The position numbers and the translations under genes are program-made. Positions 1 to 8,381 of a stretch of 34,187 nucleotides of DNA are shown piece after piece. The notes under the pieces are model-generated. The model did not search any database. It saw only the letters and a list, made by a program, of their open reading frames with translations, and was not told where the DNA came from. Every line of letters begins with the position of its first letter. Within the stretch, counting starts at the first letter, position 1. The DNA comes from Oscillospiraceae bacterium (GTDB lineage Bacteria; Bacillota; Clostridia; Oscillospirales; UBA929): NCBI GenBank assembly GCA_031271325.1, contig JAISVY010000075.1:1-34187 (forward strand), read 5' to 3'.

Positions 1-674
1 ACGCGGCAGCAGCCGCACATACCGGTGCCGTCCACCATCAGCGGATTCATGCTGACCGTGGTTTTCACGCCGAACGGCTTTGTGGCCGCCGCGACAAACT
101 TCATCATAACCAGCGGTCCAATGGCGAACACCTCGTCATACGCTTCGTTCTCAAGAAGCCCGCGCAGCGCGTCGGTGACAAGCCCTTTCTGCCCGTAGGA
201 GCCGTCGTCGGTGCAGAGGTGCAGGGCGGCGCTGTCCCGCGCCAGTTCTTCTTCCAAGATCACGAGGTCTTTGCTGCGGAAACCCGCCACCATATCCACA
301 TGCGCGCCGTTCTCTTTCAGCGCCCGCGCCACCGGCCACGCGATGGCGCACCCGAGACCGCCGCCGACCACTGCGGCGCGGCTGATATGCGCAATCTCGG
401 TGGGTCTGCCGAGCGGTCCCGCGAGCGTCACGACCGCGCCGCCGACGGGGATCGCGTCCAGCTCTTTGGTGCTGTGCCCCACTTTTTGATAAATCAGTGT
501 AACCGTTCCGTCGCCGTTGGCGGAAGCGACCGTCAGCGGAAACCGTTCGCCCATCTCGTGTGTGCGAAGGATGACAAACTGACCGGCTTTCGCTTTCGCC
601 GCCACGTCGGGCGCGGCTATGTCCAGCCGGCCGGTCTGGTCGTTCAGCGCTTGCTTTCGTATAATCTCAAACAT
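1..674 (-). CDS. NfnA/PyrK-like FAD/NAD(P)-binding electron-transfer subunit (3' end outside window)
   Basis: Reading from an ATG at 674 back to the window edge gives 224 codons with no stop; the C-terminus is missing. The N-terminus (MFEIIRKQALNDQT) leads into an FAD-binding beta-barrel with ERFPLTVA near residue 45, then a nucleotide-binding stretch VVGGGLGCAIAWPVARAL near residue 110. The last visible residues, SMNPLMVDGTGMCGCCR, begin the [2Fe-2S]-cluster cysteine motif of the PyrK/ferredoxin-NADP reductase alpha family. This family moves electrons between NAD(P)H and a partner subunit: dihydroorotate dehydrogenase, or a GltD/NfnB-like flavoprotein. The MCGxCR form resembles NfnA/SudB-type proteins more than PyrK, but the partner gene would lie beyond base 1, so the choice is inference. 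An AAAGGAG site lies about 11 nt before the ATG. Confidence 0.85.
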   Translation of the reverse strand, partial: MFEIIRKQALNDQTGRLDIAAPDVAAKAKAGQFVILRTHEMGERFPLTVASANGDGTVTLIYQKVGHSTKELDAIPVGGAVVTLAGPLGRPTEIAHISRAAVVGGGLGCAIAWPVARALKENGAHVDMVAGFRSKDLVILEEELARDSAALHLCTDDGSYGQKGLVTDALRGLLENEAYDEVFAIGPLVMMKFVAAATKPFGVKTTVSMNPLMVDGTGMCGCCR

Positions 675-699
675 AAGTTGGCGATCTCCTTTGGGTCAC

Positions 700-728
700 A
701 GTGTAGCATAAAAACGCGGCGTTGGCAA
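700..728 (-). promoter_or_regulatory. SigA-type promoter of the NfnA/PyrK-like gene
   Basis: On the minus strand, TTGCCA (728-723), a 17-nt spacer and TACACT (705-700). The predicted start near 693 leaves a leader of about 20 nt holding the Shine-Dalgarno site. It is divergent from the promoter at 752-780, with only 23 bp between the two -35 boxes. Confidence 0.6.
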
Positions 729-751
729 GCGATGAAACATGCGCGTCCCGG

Positions 752-780
752 TTGCCTCTCTTGCCGCGATGTGGTATAAT
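752..780 (+). promoter_or_regulatory. SigA-type promoter of the PHP/ABC exporter operon
   Basis: TTGCCT (752-757), a 17-nt spacer and a perfect TATAAT (775-780). The predicted start near 787 places the whole 110-bp dispersed element (795-904) in the 5' leader of the PHP gene. Confidence 0.7.
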
Positions 781-794
781 CATCTTTGATATAC

Positions 795-904
795 GAAGTG
801 TTGAAAATTGCGTGTTCGCCTGAAAGGCGAACGAGCGGAGCGCTTGCGAACAGGCAGCTGTGCTGCGGCATCGCAAGCCGGAGCGGGCAATTTTCAACAT
901 GCCC
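795..904 (+). repeat. 110-bp palindromic dispersed element, copy 1 (full length)
   Basis: Terminal inverted repeat TGTTGAAAATTGC (799-811) pairs perfectly with GCAATTTTCAACA (887-899). Inside are a GTTCGCC/GGCGAAC hairpin (814-832) and a longer stem GCTTGCGA/TCGCAAGC capped by GCAGC-TGT-GCTGC. The element is 103/110 identical to the reverse complement of 18590-18699, with conserved ends GAAG and TGCCC. It lies 15 nt after the -10 box and 34 nt before the PHP start codon. It could be a MITE/REP-like mobile palindrome or a structured leader RNA. No transposase is present in the window. Confidence 0.9.
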
Positions 905-938
905 TAATATTCAAACACAAACAGAAAGCGTTGATTCC

Positions 939-1637
939 ATGTATCAATACGAAACCCATATGCACACGTCGCCGGTCAGCTACTGCGCGTCTGTGTCGCC
1001 GGAGGAACAGGTTCGCGCGTATAAAGACAGGGGGTACGCGGGGATTATCGTCACCGATCATTTTTTCAACGGCAACTCCGCTTGCCCGAAAGGGTTATCT
1101 TGGGAAGACGCGGCGGCGTTTTTTCTCTCGGGTTATGAGCGCGCAAAAACGGAGGGTGACAAAATCGGGCTGGATGTCTTTTTCGGCATGGAATACGCCG
1201 TTTTCGGCACGGAGTTTTTGACCTACGGTCTGACGCCGGAGTTTGTGCGGACGAACCCCGCCATGGACAAACTGTCGCCGCGGGAGTTCAGCGCCCTCGT
1301 GCGGGCAAACGGCGCTTACCTCGCACAGGCGCACCCATACAGAACCGGATCGTGGATCCAAAACCCCTACCCCGTGGATCCCGCTCTGATTGACGGCGTA
1401 GAAATCTATAACGTCTGCAGCGGCAACGAAACGACCAACGGGATGGCGCGTCAGTTCGCGCGCCGGCACAAACTCCCGGCGCAGGCGGGAACCGATTCCC
1501 ACAGCGCCGAGCTGCCGTTCACAAGCGGCATCGCGCTGCGGGAAAAAGCGCGTAACATATTTGACATCATAGAGGCGATAAAAACAGGGCGGGCAGAACT
1601 GATGATTCCGGAGGACACGCATGGGTCTATACGGTAA
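939..1637 (+). CDS. PHP-domain metal-dependent phosphoesterase
   Basis: A 232-residue cytoplasmic protein with the metal-binding motifs of the PHP superfamily: H7-x-H9 (ETHMHTS), TDH at 39-41, E85 (FFGMEY), H132 (AQAHPYR) and D186-x-H188 (AGTDSHSA). This family includes histidinol phosphatase, YciV/TrpH-like RNA or nucleotide phosphatases, and polymerase-associated phosphoesterases; the substrate cannot be told from sequence. The ATG at 939 is chosen because the frame upstream runs through the dispersed element, and because family members start right at the HxH strand. Its ribosome binding site is weak. The last 17 bp overlap the ABC exporter gene, so the two are probably translated together from the promoter at 752-780. 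Family is secure; role is unknown. Confidence 0.88.
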   Translation: MYQYETHMHTSPVSYCASVSPEEQVRAYKDRGYAGIIVTDHFFNGNSACPKGLSWEDAAAFFLSGYERAKTEGDKIGLDVFFGMEYAVFGTEFLTYGLTPEFVRTNPAMDKLSPREFSALVRANGAYLAQAHPYRTGSWIQNPYPVDPALIDGVEIYNVCSGNETTNGMARQFARRHKLPAQAGTDSHSAELPFTSGIALREKARNIFDIIEAIKTGRAELMIPEDTHGSIR

Positions 1638-3381
1638 ATACCTCCCGAAATATAAAAAGCGCTTCATAGCAGGGGTGCTGTGCGTGGCTTGCGAAGCGTT
1701 CTGCGATCTGCTCGGGCCTACCCTGATGTCGCGGGTGATCAACGACGGCGTGGAACCGGGCAGTTTGAACGGGGTGCTGGTTTGGGGCGGTTGGATGCTT
1801 CTGGTCACCGCGTTCGGCGCGGGATTCGCCGTCACGCGGAATATATTGGCCTCCCGGGTATCGCAGCGGATCGGGGCGGAACTGCGAAGCGACCTCTTTG
1901 TGAAAATCATGAATTTCTCCGAAGCCGACGCGGACAAAATCGAGAGCGGTTCGCTGATTACGCGGATGACCAACGATACGGCGCAGGTCACGCAGTTTAT
2001 CAACGGCGTTATGCGCGTATTTCTCAAAGCCCCGATCAACTGCATCGGCAGTATTGTCTTGGCTTCGGCGCTGAACCTGCGGCTGAGTTTGATCATCTAC
2101 GGCGTAGCCGCCGTGGTGGGGACGCTGATCGTGATCAGCATGAAACTCTCTTACCCGCGCTTCGCGGCGCTCCAGAAAGCGACCGACCGGCTGAACACGG
2201 CGGTGCAGGAGCACCTGATCGGTGTGCGTCTGGTCAAGGCGTTCGGCACGGTGGAGCAGGAAACGGCGCGGTTTTGGGAGGCGAACGACACGTTGCGGCA
2301 GCGGGGCGTCGCGTCGCAGAAGATCATCACGCTGACTTCGCCGGTGATGACGCTGGCGGTGGGGTTGGGTTCGGCGCTCGCGATCTTTTGGGGCAGCCGC
2401 CTGTTCGAGGCGGAGCTTGCGCGCCCGGGCGACATTTCGGCGTTTATCATCTACATGGCGCAGATTTTAACGTCACTGCTGATGATCACCAACATTTTCA
2501 ACACATTCGTCCGCACCCGGGCGTCCGCCGCCCGTATCGGCGAGGTGTTCGCCTGCGGCGATGATTTTCAATCCCTTTCTCTCTCCAAAGAAAAAGGGAG
2601 CCAGACGACAATCGACCCCCTCTCCGCCGACGGCGAACGGGCGGGGCGGAAAACGGGCAGTTTGGTTTTTGAGGACGTGACGTTTTGCTATCCCGGCTCG
2701 TCTGTGCCCGCCGTAAAAAACCTCAGCTTCTCGGTCGCGCCGGGCGAGAGCCTCGCGATCATCGGACCGACCGGGAGCGGGAAATCCACCGTCTGCTGGC
2801 TTTCACTGCGGTTTTACGACGTAAACAGCGGCCGGATTCTTTTGGACGGAACGGATATACGGGAACTTCCGGCGGAAGCGGTGCGCAGTCAGATCGCCAT
2901 CGCGCCGCAAAAGGCGGCGCTCTTCTCCGGCAGCGTCTCCGACAATCTCCGCTGGGGCGACGCGGACGCGACGGAGGAACAGATGCGCGAGGCGGCGGCG
3001 CGGGCGCAGGCCGGTTTTATCGAAGAGATGAGCGCGGGATACGGCAGTCCGTTGGGCGCGGGCGGCGTCAACCTCTCCGGCGGGCAGAAACAGCGGGTGT
3101 CGATCGCGCGGGCGCTGCTGAAACGCGCTCCGGTCCTGATACTGGACGACGCCACCGGCGCGCTGGACGCGATCACCGAAGCCAAGGTGCGCAAAGAGCT
3201 GCTCGCCGTGAAGCAAACGCTGGTTACGGTAACCCAGCGCTGCACCACCGCGATGTTCGCGGATAAAATCCTCGTACTGGAAAACGGCGAAACCGCCGGC
3301 TTCGGTACCCACACCGAGCTGATGGAGACTTGCGAGATATACCGCCAGATTTATCAGTCACAGGTGGACAAGGAGGGATAG
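1621..3381 (+). CDS. ABC exporter half-transporter, subunit with degenerate ATP site
   Basis: 586 residues: a six-helix exporter membrane domain (about 1-310) and a C-terminal nucleotide-binding domain. The ATPase has Walker A GPTGSGKST (382-390) and signature LSGGQ (485-489). The Walker B end reads ILDD, with D510 where the catalytic glutamate should be, and the switch histidine is Q539 (TVTQR). This Asp/Gln pair is the known mark of the degenerate half of heterodimeric exporters such as TM287/288, BmrCD and LmrCD. Its partner is the next gene. A linker of about 35 charged residues separates the two domains. The start ATG has GGAGG upstream, inside the end of the PHP gene. The exporter type is clear; substrate (drug, lipid or peptide) is not determinable. 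Confidence 0.93.
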   Translation: MGLYGKYLPKYKKRFIAGVLCVACEAFCDLLGPTLMSRVINDGVEPGSLNGVLVWGGWMLLVTAFGAGFAVTRNILASRVSQRIGAELRSDLFVKIMNFSEADADKIESGSLITRMTNDTAQVTQFINGVMRVFLKAPINCIGSIVLASALNLRLSLIIYGVAAVVGTLIVISMKLSYPRFAALQKATDRLNTAVQEHLIGVRLVKAFGTVEQETARFWEANDTLRQRGVASQKIITLTSPVMTLAVGLGSALAIFWGSRLFEAELARPGDISAFIIYMAQILTSLLMITNIFNTFVRTRASAARIGEVFACGDDFQSLSLSKEKGSQTTIDPLSADGERAGRKTGSLVFEDVTFCYPGSSVPAVKNLSFSVAPGESLAIIGPTGSGKSTVCWLSLRFYDVNSGRILLDGTDIRELPAEAVRSQIAIAPQKAALFSGSVSDNLRWGDADATEEQMREAAARAQAGFIEEMSAGYGSPLGAGGVNLSGGQKQRVSIARALLKRAPVLILDDATGALDAITEAKVRKELLAVKQTLVTVTQRCTTAMFADKILVLENGETAGFGTHTELMETCEIYRQIYQSQVDKEG

Positions 3382-3384
3382 GGC

Positions 3385-5214
3385 TTGCAGCAAAACAGCA
3401 AACAACCCACAATGGGGCGTTTCGGCGCGGGCGGCGGTCCCGGGCGCTTCGCGCCCACGGCAAAGCCCTCCGACGCCAAAGGGACATTCCGGCGGGTGAT
3501 CGGGGTGTATCTGCGCTGGAAAAAACCGGTGCTGGCTGCGGGCGCCCTGACGCTGGTGTCTTCCGGGGTTGCGGTCGCGGCGCCGTACCTTTCGGGGCTG
3601 TGCTTCGACGCGATGAACGTCAAAACCCTGACGACGGATACCAAGACGCTCTACATACTGCTGACGGCTTTGGTGGTTTTGCATCTCGCCGGATGGCTGG
3701 TGTCTACCGTCAGCGGGGTGCTGCTGCTGAACGTATCGCAGCGGCTGGTCTTCACCCTTCGCTCCGAGTTTTTCGAGAAACTGCAGCGTCTGCCGCTGCG
3801 GTTTTTCGACACCCGTTCCCACGGCGACACGATGAGCCGCCTGACCAACGACGCGGACAACATCAGCTCCACAATCGCCCAAACGACCACGCAGCTCGTC
3901 TCTTCAGCCCTTACCCTGATAGGGTCGCTTTCTGTCATGCTCTACCTCAGCGTACCGCTGACTCTGACCATTTTGGTCAGCGTTCCCCTGGTCGCGGCGC
4001 TGACGCGGGTGATCACCAAAAAAAGCCGCGCCCATTTTCTGGCGCAGGCGGGGCAGCTGGGAGCGCTGAACGGCATCATCGAAGAGAGCGTGCTGGGGTT
4101 GAAAATGGTCAAAGCCTTCGGACGCAAGCAAGCGGTGCGAGAACAGTTCTCCGGCGTCAACGAGCAGCTGTACCAGTCGAGCGTCAAGGCGCAGATCTGG
4201 TCGGGCGGGATGATGCCGCTGGTCAACGTGATCAACAACCTGATCTTTACGCTGGTGGCGGTCGTGGGCGGCCTGCTCTCGGTGCGGTCGGGGCTTCTGG
4301 TGGGAACGCTGGTCAGTTTCCTGAGCTATTCCAAACAGTTCGGGCACCCTCTGAACGCGATCGCCAGCATGTTCAACACCATCCAAAGCGCGCTGGCCGG
4401 CGCGGAGCGTATCTTTGAGGTGATGGACCAAGCCGAGGAACCGCCCGATCAGCCCGGCGCGGTTGAACTGCCCGACCCGAAGGGCGCGGTGACGTTTGAC
4501 AACGTCAGCTTTGCCTACGAGGCGGGACGTCCGGTGCTGAGCGGCGTGAGTTTTTCCGTGAACGCGGGCGAAACGGTCGCGCTGGTGGGCGAGACGGGCG
4601 CGGGGAAGACTACCGTCGTCAATCTGCTGACCCGTTTTTACGATCCGACGGAGGGCACGATCACCATAGACGGCGTGCCGATAGACACAGTCGCCCGCGA
4701 CAGCCTGCGGCAGTGCTTTTCGGCGGTTCTGCAGGAGACGTGCCTCTTCTCCGGCACGGTGATGGACAATATCCGCTACGGCGCGCCCGGCGCGACAGAC
4801 GGGCAGGTCGTCGCGGCGGCGAAACTCGCGAGCGCCCACGCGTTTATCGAGCGCCTGCCCGACGGGTATGACACATGGGTGTCGGGCAGCGCCGACAGCC
4901 TGAGCGAGGGGCAGCGCCAGCTTCTGGCGATCGCCCGCGCCGTACTGCGCGAAGCGCCCATCCTGATTCTCGACGAGGCGACGTCCTCGGTGGACACCAA
5001 AACGGAGAAAGACATCCAGCGGGCGCTGGTGCGGCTCACCCGCAACCGCACCAGCTTCCTGATCGCCCACCGGCTCTCCACCATCCGCGACGCCGACCGG
5101 ATCATGGTGATCGGCGGCGGCCGAATCCTCGAAAGCGGCGGCCACGCGTCCCTGATGGCGGCGAAAGGCGCGTATTACACGATGGTGGCGTACCAGATGG
5201 GAAACGAAACCTGA
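3385..5214 (+). CDS. ABC exporter half-transporter, catalytic subunit
   Basis: 609 residues, starting at a TTG with AGGAGG 8 nt upstream and 3 bp after the preceding stop. A Gly-rich N-terminal tail (about 35 residues) precedes the six-helix membrane domain. The nucleotide-binding domain has Walker A GETGAGKTT (402-410), signature LSEGQ (506-510), Walker B LILDE with catalytic E531, and switch H562 (IAHRLSTI). It therefore carries the Walker B and switch residues its partner lacks, while its own signature (LSEGQ rather than LSGGQ) is expected to face the degenerate site. Together the two should form one heterodimeric exporter. The tight arrangement with the PHP gene suggests co-expression; no evidence fixes the transported molecule. 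Confidence 0.94.
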   Translation: MQQNSKQPTMGRFGAGGGPGRFAPTAKPSDAKGTFRRVIGVYLRWKKPVLAAGALTLVSSGVAVAAPYLSGLCFDAMNVKTLTTDTKTLYILLTALVVLHLAGWLVSTVSGVLLLNVSQRLVFTLRSEFFEKLQRLPLRFFDTRSHGDTMSRLTNDADNISSTIAQTTTQLVSSALTLIGSLSVMLYLSVPLTLTILVSVPLVAALTRVITKKSRAHFLAQAGQLGALNGIIEESVLGLKMVKAFGRKQAVREQFSGVNEQLYQSSVKAQIWSGGMMPLVNVINNLIFTLVAVVGGLLSVRSGLLVGTLVSFLSYSKQFGHPLNAIASMFNTIQSALAGAERIFEVMDQAEEPPDQPGAVELPDPKGAVTFDNVSFAYEAGRPVLSGVSFSVNAGETVALVGETGAGKTTVVNLLTRFYDPTEGTITIDGVPIDTVARDSLRQCFSAVLQETCLFSGTVMDNIRYGAPGATDGQVVAAAKLASAHAFIERLPDGYDTWVSGSADSLSEGQRQLLAIARAVLREAPILILDEATSSVDTKTEKDIQRALVRLTRNRTSFLIAHRLSTIRDADRIMVIGGGRILESGGHASLMAAKGAYYTMVAYQMGNET

Positions 5215-5227
5215 AGAGGTGGATCAT

Positions 5228-5347
5228 ATGACAGAAATTTTACCGCCGGACATATCCGCCTTTCTTGACGGCAGCAGCTGTGAACAGAACCGTGTTGGCT
5301 GCTCCTCTTCCAAGGTGTACCGAATCCTGCTGGACGAGCTGTTTTAA
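5228..5347 (+). CDS. 39-residue ORF resembling the N-terminus of an APH-like kinase (possible remnant)
   Basis: ATG at 5228 with AGAGGTGG about 6-13 nt upstream, 13 bp after the exporter stop, so it is well placed for translation. The peptide starts MTEILPPDISAFL and contains NRVGCSSSKVYRI, which resembles the nucleotide-binding loop region at the start of aminoglycoside 3'-phosphotransferase-like proteins (EGMSPAKVYKL in APH(3')-IIIa). It then ends at TAA after LLDELF, and nothing resembling the rest of a kinase follows. It may be a decayed gene whose body was deleted, or a genuine small protein. The family resemblance is from memory of the motif and is tentative. Confidence 0.4.
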   Translation: MTEILPPDISAFLDGSSCEQNRVGCSSSKVYRILLDELF

Positions 5348-5419
5348 TCCGGTCTCTCGAAAAACATGGATTTTTTAGGGCGGCGCGCCGCCGCCCGCAG
5401 CCGAAAGGAGCAAGCCCCC

Positions 5420-6073
5420 ATGCTGAACATCACAACCCTTGCGGTAGGCGCGGTATCCACCAACTGCTACATCGTGAGCGATCCGCAGACCCGAGAGGCG
5501 GCGGTCGTCGACCCCGGCGACAGCGCCAAGCTCATTTTAGGACGCATTCAGGCGGACAACCTGTCCGTGCGGACGATCTTCCTGACGCACGGGCATTTTG
5601 ACCACATCCTCGCGCTGGATGAGGTGCGCCGCGCGACCGGCGCAAAGGCGGTCATCCACGAAGCCGACGCGGCGTATCTGCGGGAACGCGCCCTTTCCGG
5701 TCCGTTCCGGGGCGTTTCGCCGCCGGTGACCGAAGCCGATGTCCTGACCCGCGAAGGGGAGACGTTCCCGCTGGGCGCGTTCACTTTCGAGGTGCTGCAC
5801 ACGCCGGGGCATACGCCGGGCAGCATCTGCCTGCGCGTCGCGGCGCCCGGCGGCGGGAAGAACGGCGTTCTGTTTACCGGCGACACCCTGTTTGAAGACG
5901 ACTGCGGGCGGTGCGACCTGCCCGGCGGCGACTATGGCGCGATGCTGGCGTCACTGCGCCGCCTCGCCGCGCTGGACGGGGACTATGTTGTCTTCCCCGG
6001 TCACGACGTATCCACAACCCTCTCCCGCGAACGCGAGAAAAACGTCAACATGAAAGAAGCGGCAGGTTTTTAG
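5420..6073 (+). CDS. Metallo-beta-lactamase-fold hydrolase (glyoxalase II-like)
   Basis: 217 residues. Metal ligands are clear: THGHFDH (H57, H59, D61, H62), H131 in HTPGHTPGS, D155 in FTGDTLF and H195 in FPGHD. The N-terminal TNCYIV stretch and compact length match the YqgX/glyoxalase II-like branch, which hydrolyses thioesters or related small substrates in the cytoplasm. The ATG at 5420 is preferred over the one at 5366 because AAAGGAG lies 9 nt before it and because the protein then starts at the first beta strand. No clear promoter was found in the 72 bp upstream. The gene is convergent with the next one, with 14 bp between the stops. The precise substrate is unknown. Confidence 0.9.
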   Translation: MLNITTLAVGAVSTNCYIVSDPQTREAAVVDPGDSAKLILGRIQADNLSVRTIFLTHGHFDHILALDEVRRATGAKAVIHEADAAYLRERALSGPFRGVSPPVTEADVLTREGETFPLGAFTFEVLHTPGHTPGSICLRVAAPGGGKNGVLFTGDTLFEDDCGRCDLPGGDYGAMLASLRRLAALDGDYVVFPGHDVSTTLSREREKNVNMKEAAGF

Positions 6074-6087
6074 TGTGACACAAACTG

Positions 6088-8349
6088 TTATTTGACAAGC
6101 GCCGCCCATGTGGCGGGACCGACAATGCCGTCTTGGGTCAACCCCAGCGCGCGCTGCGCCGCCAAGACCGCGGCGTGGGTCGCGGCGCTGAACACGCCGT
6201 CTACGGCGACCTTCGGAACGGCGGAGTTCTTGCCGGCCAATTTGTTGATATAGATTTGCACGGTGCGTACGCTCTCGCCGTAGGAACCCTGCTGAACTAC
6301 AGCGCCGGGGTAAGCGGGGACGGGCGTGACCGCGCCTCCGACGACCGCGTCCCACGTGAGGGGTCCGACAAGCCCGTCATCGTCCAGCCCGAGCGCTTTC
6401 TGCGCCGCCAAAACCGCCGCCTGAGTCGCGGGGCCGAAGATGCCGTCCGCCGTGACCTTGGGAATGGACGAAAACCGGTTTGACAGCTGAATCAGGGCGT
6501 TCTGCAAAACGCGAACGCTTTCGCCGACGGAACCCTGCTGCAGCACAACGCCGGGATAAGGCGGCGCGCTTGCGGGAGGGGGTGCGGCGCTGCCCGTATC
6601 GCCGTAAAAATACGCGTTCATGATCGCGTTCCATGTGGCGGGACCGACGACGCCGTCCGGCGTCAGCCCGAACAGGCGCTGGAACGCCGTCACCTGCGCC
6701 TGCGTGGTGGCGCCGAAGATCCCGTCCCGGATAACGCGGGGGATAGAAGGATGGTCGTCGGCAAGCGCGTTGAGCAGCGACTGGATGAGATCGACGTTGC
6801 CGCCTCTGGAACCTGTCTTCAGAGGCGCGCCGGGATAAACGGGGATGTCACCGCCGCCGCTGTCCAGATTCAGGCTCTTGTACACCTCGTACAGTTTTTT
6901 CCATGTGGCGGGTCCCGCGATGCCGTCCTGCGTCAGCCCGAACTGCTTCTGGAACGCTTTGACCGCGCTGGCCGTGGCGGGTCCGTACGCGCCGTCTTCC
7001 AGCAGAACAGGGATGCCGTTGTAATACGCGGCGATGGCGTTGATCAGGAATTGCAGCTGCACGACGTTCCCGCCCGCGGAACCCTGACTGATCGTCGCGG
7101 TGGGCGGGTTCGCGCCGATTCCCACGCGCTGCCCCTCGCTGCCCAGTTCCGCGAGCTTTGTTACAGACAGATAATAGAAATTAATCTTGTTCCATGCGGC
7201 GCGGTCGATCACGCCCGTTTGCGGCAGACCGCTGAGCTTTTGAAACTCTCTGACCGCGGCGGCGGTATTGGCACCGTAACGCCCGTCCGGCGTGACCTTA
7301 GGCAGGGCGGGGAAATTGCCGGCAATGCGGTTGAGGTAGCTTTGCATCACCGCGACCGACGCGTTCATCGAGCCTTGCGAAAGTGTGTATCCGGGATATG
7401 AGGTCAGCACGTCGCTGATTCTGTCTGTTTGCGCAAGCTCGATGTTGTTCCCGTAATAGTATTTTAAAATATTCATGGCGGAGTACCCGGAGTTCGCCAA
7501 GCTGACTGTCCCCCATTGCGACATCCCCGGGCAGGCAGCGGTGACGCCGTCGCAGTAGGAGGAAAACAGCGGCTCTTTGTATCCGGTCCGCCGGATATAC
7601 TGTTGAAAGATCCGGTCGACGATCTGCGAGATGTTATCGGGGATCGTCTGCCCCTCTTTATAATATTGATCGTAGCGCGTGTCGTTGGTGATGTCGAAAT
7701 TATAGCCCTGCGTTCTGTACCACTCGGTGTAGACGCGGTTCAACGCCAGAGAGATAATCGCCTGAATGTTGGCTTCCAGCGACGCCTGCGGCCATGTGGC
7801 GTATATCTCGCTCGCCGCCGCGTTTTTTACATAGTTCGGGAAACTGACGGAGATGTTTTTCGCGGACGTGCTGCTCGGAGCTCCCATATGTACCGTAATC
7901 CGTGACGGAATCACAACGTCGGCGAGCGTAAACGGCACAAAGGGCGACGGCGTCGGTTTGGGCTGCTGCCCCGCGGGCGGGTCATGCTTGAGGGAACTGT
8001 CGGGGACGACGACGGTTTCCGATTCTTCGCCGCTCTCGTAACGCGGATACAGATAGACGGGCTGTGTTTGATAAATTCCGTCCAACACCTCCGCGCCCAC
8101 GATGTTTTCACCGATATAGCCGTCTTTTGTCACGGTTACGTTATAAGCCGCGTACGCTTCCCCTCCGGGTTGCATGGTGGTGGCGCTGTCCGGCGCGGAT
8201 AGGGAGACGGAGTCGGTTTGACCGTCCGCGTTGGTCGTCAGAGTGTACAGCTGCTGCCCGCCCTTATCGGAAATGATGACCTGCGCGCCCTCGACGGGCA
8301 GCGCTCCGTTCGCCGTCCGCACCTCTGCTTTCAGGGTTCCCTGTCCCAT
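6088..8349 (-). CDS. SpoIID-like protein with five peptidoglycan-binding repeats
   Basis: 753 residues. 1-105: beta-rich domain like carboxypeptidase-regulatory/transthyretin folds (PVEGAQVIISDKG, ADGQTDSVSL). 106-145: Pro-rich linker. 146-315: SpoIID-like region starting PSRITVHMG and containing SSYCDG and GMSQWGTVSLANSGYSA. About 318-753: five PG_binding_1 repeats of roughly 75 residues, each with a PxVxxDGxxGxxT and GxxGPxTW-type core; the first is more divergent. SpoIID-family proteins are glycan-strand lytic enzymes in engulfment, and the repeats should hold the protein to cortex or wall. There is no N-terminal signal peptide or membrane anchor, so it may act as a mother-cell or spore-layer protein. 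AGGAGG lies 9 nt before the ATG. Domain calls are firm; the sporulation role is inference. Confidence 0.85.
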   Translation of the reverse strand: MGQGTLKAEVRTANGALPVEGAQVIISDKGGQQLYTLTTNADGQTDSVSLSAPDSATTMQPGGEAYAAYNVTVTKDGYIGENIVGAEVLDGIYQTQPVYLYPRYESGEESETVVVPDSSLKHDPPAGQQPKPTPSPFVPFTLADVVIPSRITVHMGAPSSTSAKNISVSFPNYVKNAAASEIYATWPQASLEANIQAIISLALNRVYTEWYRTQGYNFDITNDTRYDQYYKEGQTIPDNISQIVDRIFQQYIRRTGYKEPLFSSYCDGVTAACPGMSQWGTVSLANSGYSAMNILKYYYGNNIELAQTDRISDVLTSYPGYTLSQGSMNASVAVMQSYLNRIAGNFPALPKVTPDGRYGANTAAAVREFQKLSGLPQTGVIDRAAWNKINFYYLSVTKLAELGSEGQRVGIGANPPTATISQGSAGGNVVQLQFLINAIAAYYNGIPVLLEDGAYGPATASAVKAFQKQFGLTQDGIAGPATWKKLYEVYKSLNLDSGGGDIPVYPGAPLKTGSRGGNVDLIQSLLNALADDHPSIPRVIRDGIFGATTQAQVTAFQRLFGLTPDGVVGPATWNAIMNAYFYGDTGSAAPPPASAPPYPGVVLQQGSVGESVRVLQNALIQLSNRFSSIPKVTADGIFGPATQAAVLAAQKALGLDDDGLVGPLTWDAVVGGAVTPVPAYPGAVVQQGSYGESVRTVQIYINKLAGKNSAVPKVAVDGVFSAATHAAVLAAQRALGLTQDGIVGPATWAALVK

Positions 8350-8381
8350 AGCAATAAACCTCCTATGATAAATCTAACCGT

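Noticed and set aside
644..900. Small minus-strand ORFs across element copy 1 (and similar ones over copies 2 and 3) with near-identical peptides ending in GEHAIFNTS
   Set aside because: The shared peptide is just translation of the repeated palindrome; the ORFs lack ribosome binding sites and lie in promoter/leader regions.
786..938. Upstream in-frame extension of the PHP gene
   Set aside because: It would start at the predicted transcription start, run through the dispersed element, and add about 50 residues foreign to the family.
3904..5145. 413-residue ORF antisense to the second ABC subunit
   Set aside because: A shadow of a GC-rich gene: no start signal, low-complexity Arg/His-rich product, no recognisable domain.
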